From G963665185 sp049723905 (GTDB lineage: Bacteria; Desulfobacterota; Desulfovibrionia; Desulfovibrionales; Desulfovibrionaceae): a stretch of DNA of 64,000 nt. Position 1 is the first letter of the stretch. Each line of letters opens with the position of its first letter. A model generated the notes under the pieces. That model saw nothing but the letters and a program-made list of their open reading frames with translations, was not told the origin of the DNA and ran no database searches. Positions 43,237 to 52,322 of the stretch are shown piece by piece. The stretch covers positions 1,054,001 to 1,118,000 of the forward strand of contig NZ_JBJKFD010000001.1 in NCBI RefSeq assembly GCF_049723905.1, written 5' to 3'. Made by a program: the position numbers and the translations under genes.

Positions 43237-44271
43237 TCAGGCCGCGCCCAAAAAATCCCGGCCTTCCTCATACCCACATGACAGGAAATACTCGCGTATG
43301 ATTTCCCGCGCTCCACGGCTGCCCACGTACGAAAGCACAAAGACCTCGCCAGGCGGAGGGGCTTGAAGCCGATCCACAACAGGCTTGGAGTGTATGGTCT
43401 GACCTATCTTTTTCGGATCAATATCGAAATACCCGTCAATCACTATGCCGTACTGCCTGAGCATATCGGCACGACGCCGTGAAACCCGCCCCGCCCCGGC
43501 AACCCATACGTGCGGATGGTACGGATTGGCGCGTTGCAGCCAACGCGCCAGGTACTCACTTTTGATGCGGTAAAATGCGTCCACATCATACCGGGCATGC
43601 GTGCGCGACAGCCTGTCTGGCGGATCGTTCCAAACCACCAGTTCCCGATCCAGCTTCTCCATGACAACGCCCTGCTCCATCCAACGCAGCCACAACTCGT
43701 AATCCTCGGGAAAATCTCCATCCCGGTAGCCGCCAGAAGACTCCACAACTTCTCGTCGAAACATGACTGACGGATGTGCCAGAGGGGATTCGACAAAACG
43801 ATTCAGGTACAGTTCCCGAGAACTTCGCACGGAATTTATCCAGTCCACATAGTGGGAATAGCCAGCTGCCTGCTCACGACTTCCGCCAAAGCGAACAAGA
43901 CATGATACGAGTCCCGTTTGCGGGTGGGATGCCAAATGTCCGGCCTGCAGCTCCAACCTTTGCGGCAAAGATTCGTCGTCTCCGTCCATGCGGGCGATAT
44001 AACGGCCACAACAGGCATTCATCCCGGCTTGCAGTGCAGGTACGATACCTTCATGTTCCCTGAAAAGAGGACGTACCCGACTGTCACGCAGTGCGTACTC
44101 TCGCAAAAGCCCGGCAGTGCTATCGGTGGAACCGTCATCCACGGCAACTATCTCGAAATCAACCAATGTCTGGGACAACAGACTGTCCATTGTGCGCCCA
44201 AGCGTAGGCGCACAATGGAAAACAGGCATAAGCACGCTGACCAACGGAGAAAAAGAAGGGCTGTGGGACAT
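43237..44271 (-). CDS. GT2 glycosyltransferase with an extra C-terminal Rossmann-like domain
   Basis: A 344-residue protein. Residues about 8-230 form a family 2 glycosyltransferase (SVLMPVFHCAPTLGRTMDSL, VAVDDGSTDST, metal-binding ARMDGDDESLPQRL). The remaining 105 residues begin VWVAGAGRVSRRRADMLRQYG and continue DGYFDIDPKKIGQTIHSKPVV, which looks like the nucleotide-binding start of PglD-type sugar acetyltransferases or a related Rossmann unit. Such a fusion is not the usual GT2 layout. The gene starts 6 bases after the HD-GYP gene and lacks a clear ribosome binding site. The sugar donor and acceptor are unknown. Confidence 0.87.
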   Translation of the reverse strand: MSHSPSFSPLVSVLMPVFHCAPTLGRTMDSLLSQTLVDFEIVAVDDGSTDSTAGLLREYALRDSRVRPLFREHEGIVPALQAGMNACCGRYIARMDGDDESLPQRLELQAGHLASHPQTGLVSCLVRFGGSREQAAGYSHYVDWINSVRSSRELYLNRFVESPLAHPSVMFRREVVESSGGYRDGDFPEDYELWLRWMEQGVVMEKLDRELVVWNDPPDRLSRTHARYDVDAFYRIKSEYLARWLQRANPYHPHVWVAGAGRVSRRRADMLRQYGIVIDGYFDIDPKKIGQTIHSKPVVDRLQAPPPGEVFVLSYVGSRGAREIIREYFLSCGYEEGRDFLGAA

Positions 44272-44277
44272 ACAGAA

Positions 44278-45306
44278 CTAAACGATTTCCGCGCCACTAA
44301 GAAGCAGTACAAAGACTTTGAAAATATCGGGATCATAGGCTGAACCGATTTCGCTTCTCATGGCGCTAAGGGCCTCGAAAGGGGTCATGGCGATCTTTTT
44401 TCCAGGACGGCTGGAGGTAAGTCCGTCGTAACTATTGCAGATATGCAGAGCACGGATGGGTTCGGGCAAGTCGTCGCCACGTGTTCCCGTGGGATACCCG
44501 GAACCATCGTACTGTTCGTGATGAAAGAGAATACAGTTTGTACTCTCCCGCGGCAGAGGAAGTCGCGAGCAAATGGCAACGCCATGCAAAGGATGCAGCC
44601 TGTATTCTTCCTTTTCCTCGGGAGTGAGGGGAGCGGATTTATCCAGAATAAAACGCCGCACCTTGGTTTTTCCAACATCATGGAGCATAGCCCCCAGGCC
44701 ATAGCTTATCACGCTTTTCTGCTCCACTTTCATGGCGCTGAGCAGGCCGATAAAATAGGCGTACACGTTCACGCTGTGCGAAAAGGTATGGTAGTCGTGG
44801 GAGATAAGCCTACCAAGGCTTTTAAGGGATTCCTCGCGGGAAAGAAAACGGACGCTGTTCTTGACGAACGACAACACCCTATCGAAAAGCTTGTCGCTCA
44901 AACGATCCGGCATGCGGGCTTCAAAAACTTCCTGCAAAATGGTTTTGGACGCATCGTAAAACAAATGGGCCCGCTTGGGGAGACTCAATTCCTCATCCTC
45001 AAGGATTCGGCCCAGATTCTGCTCCACATACTCGTCGTACTGTTCTTTCTGATGCGAGAGTACATAGACCGTATTGACGTCCAGCTCCACCAATGTCTGG
45101 CACAGCTGTGGCGTAAGAGCCTGTCGCTCCCGAGTATAGAGCACGAACCGCTCGCCCTGATGCAGATAAACTCTAAATTCAGCCCGAGTGTTCGGGAAAA
45201 GCATGAGTGGGGAGACGGGAAAGTACAAAGGATCTTTGTCTTCCCGCCCTACTGCCGCAGTATTTCGGCGCATGGAATCCTCATTTCCGTTGGTTGGATC
45301 CGCCAA
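44278..45306 (-). CDS. HD-GYP domain protein (putative c-di-GMP phosphodiesterase)
   Basis: A 342-residue protein. The N-terminal 150 residues (FPVSPLMLFPNTRAEFRVYLHQGERFVLYTRERQ in part) resemble the uncharacterised region found before HD-GYP domains in several proteobacteria. Residues about 165-335 are HD-GYP with MLHDVGKTKV, FHHEQYDGSGYP and NSYDGLTS. It would hydrolyse c-di-GMP to pGpG or GMP. There is no receiver domain. It lies just upstream of the GT2 gene on the same strand. The ATG 11 codons downstream (MRRNTAAVG) could also be the start. Confidence 0.88.
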   Translation of the reverse strand: MADPTNGNEDSMRRNTAAVGREDKDPLYFPVSPLMLFPNTRAEFRVYLHQGERFVLYTRERQALTPQLCQTLVELDVNTVYVLSHQKEQYDEYVEQNLGRILEDEELSLPKRAHLFYDASKTILQEVFEARMPDRLSDKLFDRVLSFVKNSVRFLSREESLKSLGRLISHDYHTFSHSVNVYAYFIGLLSAMKVEQKSVISYGLGAMLHDVGKTKVRRFILDKSAPLTPEEKEEYRLHPLHGVAICSRLPLPRESTNCILFHHEQYDGSGYPTGTRGDDLPEPIRALHICNSYDGLTSSRPGKKIAMTPFEALSAMRSEIGSAYDPDIFKVFVLLLSGAEIV

Positions 45307-45473
45307 AAGCTACCTCCCCGCACCCCACGGATGCTGGCCGTTTTTGCGAAACCGTTATCTTCCAACTCGTTCATGAAAACCTTATCGGCATGGAAACTCT
45401 CCGCATTAGCCTTTTGGTGCCGACTCAATCTTCAAGGAAGTTTTCCATGACACCGAAAAAATAAAATGCCCAA

Positions 45474-45869
45474 TCAGCCCATGACCTTTTTGATATCTAC
45501 CAACGGCGTTCCGTCCAGAACCTCCATTGGGTCGACAACCAGTCTGCCCGGTTCCGGAATCGCCACAACCTTCACTTCATGCAGCCCAATAGGATTGGGG
45601 CGATCTGGAGAACGAGTATAGAACACACCGGTAAGAGGCCTTTCCTTTTCTCCACGAGGATGACATTGCAGCACACTTCGATCAGAAGCATGCAGCCAGG
45701 TGAGCAGCACCAGTTTATGACCTTCCTTGATACCCAGCAAGGCATCCTGGTATTCAGGCTCTATTGTCAATTCGGCTTTTACACCGTGCCCTTCCGCCTG
45801 TTTGGGGCACTGGCTGCGGTCAGTGTACTGGGTGGAAATATGTCCGATGATCTTCAGCGTGGTATCCAT
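45474..45869 (-). CDS. trmO: TrmO (TsaA/YaeB) family tRNA t6A37 methyltransferase
   Basis: A 131-residue beta-barrel protein. IGHISTQYTDRSQCPKQ at the start, HPRGEKERPLTGVF and the signature TRSPDRPNPIGLHEVKV are the VirR/TsaA family blocks. Family members N6-methylate threonylcarbamoyl-adenosine 37 of tRNA-Thr using SAM. The copy is shorter than E. coli TrmO (about 235 residues), having only the N-terminal domain, as in many bacteria and archaea. GAGGA lies 5 bases before the ATG. It ends the helicase-thiL-trmO unit. Confidence 0.88.
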   Translation of the reverse strand: MDTTLKIIGHISTQYTDRSQCPKQAEGHGVKAELTIEPEYQDALLGIKEGHKLVLLTWLHASDRSVLQCHPRGEKERPLTGVFYTRSPDRPNPIGLHEVKVVAIPEPGRLVVDPMEVLDGTPLVDIKKVMG

Positions 45870-45876
45870 ACTTTCC

Positions 45877-46848
45877 TCACTTGGATGTTTCGGTAAAGTG
45901 ATCGAACCCCTGGCGTTCCATAGGTTTGCCCTTTATGTACAGTCCTGGAATTTCCGTTACAACGCCTACCTGAAGCAAGCCTGAAATACTTTGCTTCACA
46001 TCTTCCCAAACTCCCGGCGAACATGCACCCAACAAAGAATAATCCTCGCCCCCCAAAAGCGCAAATTCCACAGGATCGCACTGTCTGTTTTTACAATAAC
46101 GCAGGACATCTCCGGACAATGCGGATTCGGCCAGACAAAAATCAGCTCCCTGCCCCTGAGCCATAAAACGCGGTACGTCCCGCACCAATCCGTCGGAGAC
46201 ATCCATAAGCCCGCGTACAGCGGACATACAGGACAAATCTCGGGCCGCATCGGGACTCAACCTGGGTCGGAGATGGGCCCGTACGGCATCGGGATACTTT
46301 TGCACCGCTCCATTACCTTCTTTCTCCAACGACAGAAGTCCGGCACGGGCAAGTCCGATATCTCCGGCTACGAAAAGCACATCCCCAACCTGCGTGTTGC
46401 CCCGTCGCATAAAGCGCCCGTCGGGATATTCCTCGCCCCAGATGGTGATGCACAGTCCGGTTTTGTCGCTTCTGCTCAGGTCGCCCCCCACAAGCACAAC
46501 TCCTGCTTCTCGGGCAAAGGCGCTCATCCCAGCAAGCAGATCGTCCCAATAGGGCTCGTCCTTGTGCAGCGGCCCGGACAGCCCAAGGCAAAATCCCAAA
46601 GGCTTGGCGCCCATCCCGTATATGTCACTGACGTTTACGGCCAAGGCCTTGTAGCCGATGTCCCTGGGGCTGAAATACGAACGCCGGAAGTGGATATCTT
46701 CCAGAAAAATGTCCACGCTCATACAGGCTGTGGGCGGAAAATTCAGCACCGCGCAATCATCGCCCCGCCCCAACTGCACATGACCCGACGATTCGGGAAA
46801 ATGTTTCTGGATCAAAGCGAGAAAATCATCTTCAGAAGCCAAAGCCAT
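45877..46848 (-). CDS. thiL: Thiamine-monophosphate kinase
   Basis: A 323-residue PurM-like ATP-dependent kinase that makes thiamine diphosphate. GRGDDCAVLNFP, SVDIFLEDIHFRRSYFSPRDIGYKA, VGGDLSRSDKTGLCITIWGE, GDVLFVAGDIGLARAG and LMDVSDGLVRDVPRF are the expected metal- and nucleotide-binding blocks. It starts 3 bases after the helicase stop, and its stop lies 7 bases before the trmO start. No other thiamine gene is in the window. Confidence 0.94.
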   Translation of the reverse strand: MALASEDDFLALIQKHFPESSGHVQLGRGDDCAVLNFPPTACMSVDIFLEDIHFRRSYFSPRDIGYKALAVNVSDIYGMGAKPLGFCLGLSGPLHKDEPYWDDLLAGMSAFAREAGVVLVGGDLSRSDKTGLCITIWGEEYPDGRFMRRGNTQVGDVLFVAGDIGLARAGLLSLEKEGNGAVQKYPDAVRAHLRPRLSPDAARDLSCMSAVRGLMDVSDGLVRDVPRFMAQGQGADFCLAESALSGDVLRYCKNRQCDPVEFALLGGEDYSLLGACSPGVWEDVKQSISGLLQVGVVTEIPGLYIKGKPMERQGFDHFTETSK

Positions 46849-46851
46849 CGG

Positions 46852-49014
46852 CTACTCCATTTCCAGATATTGTCCGATGATTACCTTCAGGCCGAATCCG
46901 GTAAAATTCACCCGATACTTGTCCGGCGGTATGTACTCCAACACCTTGCCCCTGCCATAAATCTTATGATGGCAGAATCCCAGCCGTACAGGAGCTTTAT
47001 CCTTACCGCTCCCACCACTTTCCGAGGAATTCCCAGAGGACGCAGAGGACACGGCGTTCATTGAACCTGCCCCCGAAGGCTTGTCTATCTGAGCCTGTAC
47101 AGGACGCTGCAGCCTGCCGCCGTACCCTTCTTTGTATTCCACATACGTCAATGGAGGCAATTCCAGCACAAAAGGGCTGGGACGGACCGGTTCGCTGCGT
47201 TCCAAATGCCGAACATATAGGCTTTCCGGCACATACATCCCAAGAAATTTACGGGCTCTGGTGGCGGCAACGTACATAAGGCGCCGTTCCTCCTCCATGT
47301 CCTCGGGCCTCTGCATGGCACGGCGACCGGGGAAACGCTCCTCGACCAGATCAAGAATCAGCACGGCGTCCCATTCCAACCCCTTGGCCGAGTGGATAGT
47401 GGAGAGCACCAAGGCGTTTTTCCGTATCTCTTCGGCATCCTCCATGGGATTGTCCAAATTGATCTCGGCCAGGAACTGATCGCATTCGGAATATTGGGCG
47501 GAAATGGATTCCAGCTGTTCCAGCCCCTGTTGACGCCTGGGATAATCGTCCGGATAGGCTGCCATAAGCAGCGGCGTATAAAATTCGATAATACGTCCCA
47601 GCGATGCCTCCGGCTTGGGATTGTCCATGCGTAGCTGATTCAAAAATTCCAGCATGGGCATCAATTCGGCAAACCGCTTTGTAAAACGGCCCAGGGCCTT
47701 GCCGTCTCCACTAATGGCGGCCTGCACTATTTTATCCGCAGTTTTGGGGCCCACGCCTTTTATATGGCCAAGTACCCGTTTCCAGGCCACGGAATCCGCA
47801 GGATTAATCTGCACCCGCATAAAGGCGAGCGCATCCTTTACGTGCGCGGCCTCGGTAAATTTGATTCCTCCGAATTTCTGAAACGCTATCCCGAGTTTGT
47901 TCAGCTGTACTTCCAAGGAGTAAGATTGGTAGCCCGCCCGGAACAATACGGCAATTTCATGCATCTCATAGCGCTTGTTCAGCTCGATGATCTTTTCCAG
48001 AACCAGACGCGACTGCGACTGGTCGCTCAGCGTCTTGACCACCTCGGGCATGGCACCGCCCGTGTGCTCGGTATACAGGCGCTTTTCAAACTTGCGTTGG
48101 GCATTGGCCAGCACTGCGTTGGCAAGATCCAGCACTTCCTGGGTGGAACGGTAGTTCCGTTCCAGACGTACAATTTTAGCACCTGGAAATTCGCTGGGGA
48201 AATCAAGGATATTCGCCACTACGGCACCACGGAAAGCGTAAATGCTCTGGGCGTCGTCACCTACGGCCATAACATTGCCGCGTCCACCGGTCAGCAGCTT
48301 GACGATACGCGCCTGCACCCGGTTCGTATCCTGGTATTCGTCCACCATGATATGGGAAAAACGCGACCGCAGACTTACAGCCACATCCGGCTCGTCTCGC
48401 AGCAGGCGTTCCAGTTCGAAAAGCAGATCATCGTAATCCAGCAGGCAGCTTTCCTTTTTGAGACGGGCGTATTCAACGGCCATTCGTTCCATGTCTTCCA
48501 CATACGGAAGGAGATGAAAGGCCTCGTTCTGAATAATCGTCCCGACATTCGCTTCCTTGTTCCGCGACTTGGAAAGAATATCCAACACCGTGTCTTTTTT
48601 AGGAAAAGAGCGATCGCCCTTACCCAACCCAAGGTTGGACTTGGCATCGGCAACCAGCTGTGTGCAGTCGCTGCGATCCGTAATGGAAAACCCACGTTCA
48701 AAGCCTAAAAGCAGATGATGCCTTTTAAGTACTCCGTAAGCGAACGAGTGAAATGTGCCGCCGCTCACTCCGCCCAAACCGTATCCAAGCAGCCCTCCTG
48801 CCCGGAACAGCATCTCCCCTGCCGCCTTGCGCGTAAACGTCAGCAACAGAATGGACTCAGGAGCTACTCCCTGTTCCACAAGGCGGGCCAGACGGTAAAC
48901 GACAGTTCTGGTTTTTCCACTGCCTGCCCCGGCGATAACCAGCAGGGGGCCTTCGTCATGCATCACCGCATCGTACTGTGCGGCATTGAGTTCCGATTTA
49001 TAATCTATCTGCAT
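46852..49014 (-). CDS. UvrD/PcrA-type DNA helicase (SF1A)
   Basis: A 720-residue 3'-5' helicase. Motif I is VIAGAGSGKTRTV, II VDEYQDTNRVQ, III GDDAQSIYAFRGA, IV LERNYRST, V TIHSAKGLEWDAV and VI LMYVAATRARK. The C-terminus (LGFCHHKIYGRGKVLEYIPPDKYRV) matches the small Tudor-like end of PcrA/UvrD, which binds RNA polymerase. Roles would be DNA repair and removal of transcription complexes. The ATG at 49014 (MQIDYKSELNAAQYDAV) fits the family start; the frame is open to 49134. It leads the unit with thiL and trmO. Confidence 0.93.
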   Translation of the reverse strand: MQIDYKSELNAAQYDAVMHDEGPLLVIAGAGSGKTRTVVYRLARLVEQGVAPESILLLTFTRKAAGEMLFRAGGLLGYGLGGVSGGTFHSFAYGVLKRHHLLLGFERGFSITDRSDCTQLVADAKSNLGLGKGDRSFPKKDTVLDILSKSRNKEANVGTIIQNEAFHLLPYVEDMERMAVEYARLKKESCLLDYDDLLFELERLLRDEPDVAVSLRSRFSHIMVDEYQDTNRVQARIVKLLTGGRGNVMAVGDDAQSIYAFRGAVVANILDFPSEFPGAKIVRLERNYRSTQEVLDLANAVLANAQRKFEKRLYTEHTGGAMPEVVKTLSDQSQSRLVLEKIIELNKRYEMHEIAVLFRAGYQSYSLEVQLNKLGIAFQKFGGIKFTEAAHVKDALAFMRVQINPADSVAWKRVLGHIKGVGPKTADKIVQAAISGDGKALGRFTKRFAELMPMLEFLNQLRMDNPKPEASLGRIIEFYTPLLMAAYPDDYPRRQQGLEQLESISAQYSECDQFLAEINLDNPMEDAEEIRKNALVLSTIHSAKGLEWDAVLILDLVEERFPGRRAMQRPEDMEEERRLMYVAATRARKFLGMYVPESLYVRHLERSEPVRPSPFVLELPPLTYVEYKEGYGGRLQRPVQAQIDKPSGAGSMNAVSSASSGNSSESGGSGKDKAPVRLGFCHHKIYGRGKVLEYIPPDKYRVNFTGFGLKVIIGQYLEME

Positions 49015-49206
49015 AAATTCTTCTTGAGGGTGAGGAAATGGAAAAGGACTGAACCACTTGCCTGTCTTTTCAATATAGGCGCAATGCCCCAATACCGACA
49101 GCGGCCCGATGAAAACCAAACGTAGTTCATTCAATCCCCAAGGAAATTACCTGATAATCAAAAAAACAAATGCCTTTGGGATTTTCCCTTGGGATTTCAT
49201 CAAAGT

Positions 49207-50487
49207 CTACAGGCCCCAGAAATTCAAAACTTCCTGACCGATATGCCGCATCAATCCGGGATTGGAATCATACGAATCATAAAAAATGGCTTGATCCGGC
49301 GTATGACACCCGGTACGTCCAAAATGGCCGAAGATTTCGGTGCGGTCAAACTTCGCCTTGAGATCAAATCCCGTATTGGCCTCCAAAACAAGGTCGGGAG
49401 CATGAACAGCCTGTGAACCGCTGTAAAATTGAGGTCCCGGATGCACAGCTGCCAGCACAGGCTTCCCTTCGAATTCAAGATGCGCCAGCCCGGTTGCTAT
49501 TTCCAGGGCCACGGCCTGTGCCTGAGACCTGCCAACACGACCTCGGGCAAAGCGCTCGGCAGTATGAATGTAGATGCGGCTGGGGTCCAGAGCAAAAGCT
49601 CGGGATTGAGGTGCAATGCAGGTTGCATCCCATTCACCATGCAGACCTGGCATAAGCTGCAGGTAGCCGTTGCGAATAAGCCACGCATTGATATCAACCT
49701 CTGTGAGAGTACGCGCAAAACCATGATCGGCCAGGACTATCAGCCGTTTGGGATCGGGCAGAGCATCGAAACGCTCCAACACTTCGGCTGCCAAAGCATC
49801 TATCTGACGCAACAGACCAAGACATGCCGTGTGCAGCAAGTGATCCGCATCTTCCACTGCATTAAACAGAAAATGAAAAAGACGGTCGGTTTCCGTAATC
49901 ACAAAACAGAACATATCCCAGGCCAGGTCGGGCCAAAACATGTCCAAAACCTTGCGCCGGGAAGTCAGCGACGTGGAAAGGCCGTAAAGCAAGGCATTAT
50001 GGTCCGTTGCACCTCTGGAAGTATCGGATTCCAAGATATACCCTTCACGGGCAAGTGCATGAGCGAACATGGGCGGATATACTGCCCGGCGCAATTCGTG
50101 CGCAACAAAGCCTGAAACAAGCAGTCCGGGGAAAGGACGGGCGGGATATGTGTTGGGAAGATTGATGACCTTGCTGGTCAGACCGAGTTCGCCAAGCCGA
50201 TCAAAAATGGTTGGAACGGCAACATGGCTGAAGTCGGTAATGGAAAGTTCGTATGTTTGCGGATTGATCCGGGAAAAACCGTACACACCGTGCTCGCCGG
50301 GACCGCATCCCGTAAAGAAGGACGTCCAGTTGACCGGAGAAAGATCAGGAAGTTCCGCCCGCACCGTGCCGGCTTTTTCACAAATTCTGGACAGCGCCGG
50401 AAAGCCGTCCATGTCCGCAAGCTTGCGGGCCAATGAAAGCGGCAGGCCGTCCAGGCCGAGAACAACACATCGAGGGCGTGGGATCAT
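49207..50487 (-). CDS. Alkaline phosphatase superfamily protein (type I phosphodiesterase/pyrophosphatase-like)
   Basis: A 426-residue protein. CVVLGLDGLPLSLARKL opens the fold with the first metal-binding Asp; SPVNWTSFFTGCGPGEHGVYGF holds the nucleophile Ser/Thr position; ETDRLFHFLF and VLADHGFARTL carry later metal ligands. No signal peptide is visible, which is unusual for a phosphatase and suggests a cytoplasmic role. It lies at the end of the polysaccharide cluster, 50 bases from the winged-helix-like gene on the same strand. It may process a phosphate-linked sugar or nucleotide sugar, but the substrate is unknown. Confidence 0.85.
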   Translation of the reverse strand: MIPRPRCVVLGLDGLPLSLARKLADMDGFPALSRICEKAGTVRAELPDLSPVNWTSFFTGCGPGEHGVYGFSRINPQTYELSITDFSHVAVPTIFDRLGELGLTSKVINLPNTYPARPFPGLLVSGFVAHELRRAVYPPMFAHALAREGYILESDTSRGATDHNALLYGLSTSLTSRRKVLDMFWPDLAWDMFCFVITETDRLFHFLFNAVEDADHLLHTACLGLLRQIDALAAEVLERFDALPDPKRLIVLADHGFARTLTEVDINAWLIRNGYLQLMPGLHGEWDATCIAPQSRAFALDPSRIYIHTAERFARGRVGRSQAQAVALEIATGLAHLEFEGKPVLAAVHPGPQFYSGSQAVHAPDLVLEANTGFDLKAKFDRTEIFGHFGRTGCHTPDQAIFYDSYDSNPGLMRHIGQEVLNFWGL

Positions 50488-50537
50488 TGGTCAGGCTCCG
50501 GCGGAAAACCGCACGGAAACAATCGAAGCACAGCGGC

Positions 50538-51080
50538 TCAGGCCAGGCAACGCATACGTTTAAGAAGTTTGATACCGTCGTCTGTAAGAATGTAGCCCTT
50601 GGTGTATTTGACGCTCTTGCCCTTCACCTTGATGTAGATGATGTAGCCGAAATCGTAGAGCAGCTTGATAACCGCCTTGTCGTAATCTTCGACCTCGTGC
50701 TTGGGAGCGATGCCGTTAAACTTACGAATTTGTGTCATATGATACAGGTCGCGCAGAGCACGGATATGTTCCGTACCCAACTCGTCGTCGATAAATTCGG
50801 GGAACTCGGCAGACTCACCTTCCGGCTCCATTCGTAATTCCACCCCCATGCTATCAAGGTCTTCACGGGCATTTTCCGTAAGACGATAGCCCCGCATCAT
50901 ACGGCCACAACGCGCAATTACCGTCCCCTCTTCCACGAGATTCTGATCCTGAAGGTAGGACAGCATGTGGTCATCGTACAGCAACGCGTGTTTTTCCGGC
51001 AGCAAACCGTGGTATCTCTGGATCCCAGAAAACCTATCTATATCTTTGAGAATTTGTACATGACGAGTGGTAAGCAGCAT
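50538..51080 (-). CDS. Protein with two tandem winged-helix-like repeats
   Basis: A 180-residue soluble protein of no family I can name. It consists of two related halves. HVQILKDIDRFSGIQRYHGL to GYRLTENAREDLDSM (residues about 7-80) aligns with HIRALRDLYHMTQIRKFNGI to GYILTDDGIKLLKRM (about 105-178). The shared plan of helices, then a beta pair, then a final helix starting LT(E/D) resembles a winged helix such as PadR. DNA binding or protein binding is possible. I start it at 51080, with GGAG 6 bases upstream; the frame is open to 51128. Confidence 0.75.
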   Translation of the reverse strand: MLLTTRHVQILKDIDRFSGIQRYHGLLPEKHALLYDDHMLSYLQDQNLVEEGTVIARCGRMMRGYRLTENAREDLDSMGVELRMEPEGESAEFPEFIDDELGTEHIRALRDLYHMTQIRKFNGIAPKHEVEDYDKAVIKLLYDFGYIIYIKVKGKSVKYTKGYILTDDGIKLLKRMRCLA

Positions 51081-51174
51081 AAAAAACTCCCGGGCCATCC
51101 AGGCCACTCCGACGTGTAACGCAAACACTACCTGTTTGCAAACTTCGTAGCCTTACAGCTATCCGGGATGGAAA

Positions 51175-52311
51175 TTACGCCGCAACAATTTTACTGTATA
51201 AATTCTGGTAATTGGCAACGATTGCTGTGAGGGAATATTGAACCACAATACGTTCCCGAGCGGCCTGCCCCTTTGCTAGACGACCGTGTGGAGCCAAAGA
51301 AAGGAGACTGCGCAGCGCCTCGATAAGGCCAACCACATCTGCGGGAGAAATAATAAGGCCGGTTTCTCCTACAATATCACGGCAATCACCGGTATCTGTG
51401 GTAATACACGGCACACCGCAGGCCATGGCCTCGCCCAGCACATTGGGAAATCCCTCGCTGAGAGAGGTAAGGCAAAAAACGTCCAGACCGGCCATAAAGC
51501 GCTCCACCCGGCTACGACGGCCGAGAAGATGGAGTCTTGTACCAAGCACAGGATCCGCCAGGGCATCGGCAAACAATGACGTTTCGGCGTTGTCCCCCGT
51601 CACCCCGTCGCCACACATGACGAAATGAGCCTCGGGCATGTCGCGGGCAATACTTCGTGCTGCCGCAAGAAACGTAGCATGGTCTTTTACCGGATCGAAC
51701 CTGGCGCAATGGCCCACCAGCACGGCGTCATCGGGCAAGTTAAGTTCCCGGCGAAATTCAACTCGGGCCTCGGCATCCGGCTTGAAGGTATTGATATCAA
51801 ACCCATTGGGCAGAACCGCCCACTGGCGCGGCTTATAGCCAGCCTGCTCATGAAACTCCACGGCCTGCCGCGAATTGCTGACCACGGCCGCAGGAAATTT
51901 GGAAAGCCGGACGTTGATGCAAAGCACGGCAGACGTCATCCGATTGGTGGCAGCCAGCTCCAGATCGGCGTTGCGTATATTCCAGACGACAGGCGGGCGC
52001 CCGGACAAGAAACTAGCCAGCAAGCCCAACAGATCGGCATGGTAAAGCCATGTCTGGACCACGTCCGGCCGGAACGAACGCATCATGCCCATCAAACGCC
52101 ACAATGCACCGGGGTGCGGCATGCCTCGCGATAATCCAAGGCTCTCCACCGGAATGTTTGCTGATTCGATTTCCAGAGCAACAGGCCCGGGGGCGAGCAT
52201 GCTGATCACCCGATTTTCAAAACGAGTTCCATCCATGCCGGTCACCAATTTGGCCAGCATGCGCTCTGCTCCGCCCGTGTTCAGCGAGGTGATCAGATGA
52301 AGAATTTTCAT
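51175..52311 (-). CDS. GT4 family glycosyltransferase
   Basis: A 378-residue GT-B fold enzyme. ITSLNTGGAERMLAKLV is the N-terminal acceptor-side motif, VGHCARFDPVKDHATFL starts the nucleotide-sugar domain, and EGFPNVLGEAMACGVPCITTD carries the EX7E motif of retaining GT4 enzymes. It adds a sugar from a nucleotide donor during surface polysaccharide assembly. The ATG at 52311 is 12 bases past the asnB stop with AGGGAAA upstream, so the two genes are probably coupled. The donor sugar is not predictable. Confidence 0.93.
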   Translation of the reverse strand: MKILHLITSLNTGGAERMLAKLVTGMDGTRFENRVISMLAPGPVALEIESANIPVESLGLSRGMPHPGALWRLMGMMRSFRPDVVQTWLYHADLLGLLASFLSGRPPVVWNIRNADLELAATNRMTSAVLCINVRLSKFPAAVVSNSRQAVEFHEQAGYKPRQWAVLPNGFDINTFKPDAEARVEFRRELNLPDDAVLVGHCARFDPVKDHATFLAAARSIARDMPEAHFVMCGDGVTGDNAETSLFADALADPVLGTRLHLLGRRSRVERFMAGLDVFCLTSLSEGFPNVLGEAMACGVPCITTDTGDCRDIVGETGLIISPADVVGLIEALRSLLSLAPHGRLAKGQAARERIVVQYSLTAIVANYQNLYSKIVAA

Positions 52312-52322
52312 GCAAAATTTCC

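Noticed and set aside
49165..49197. Hairpin after the alkaline-phosphatase-like gene as a terminator
   Set aside because: Only four base pairs close the loop, and the T-run lies seven bases away; too weak to list.
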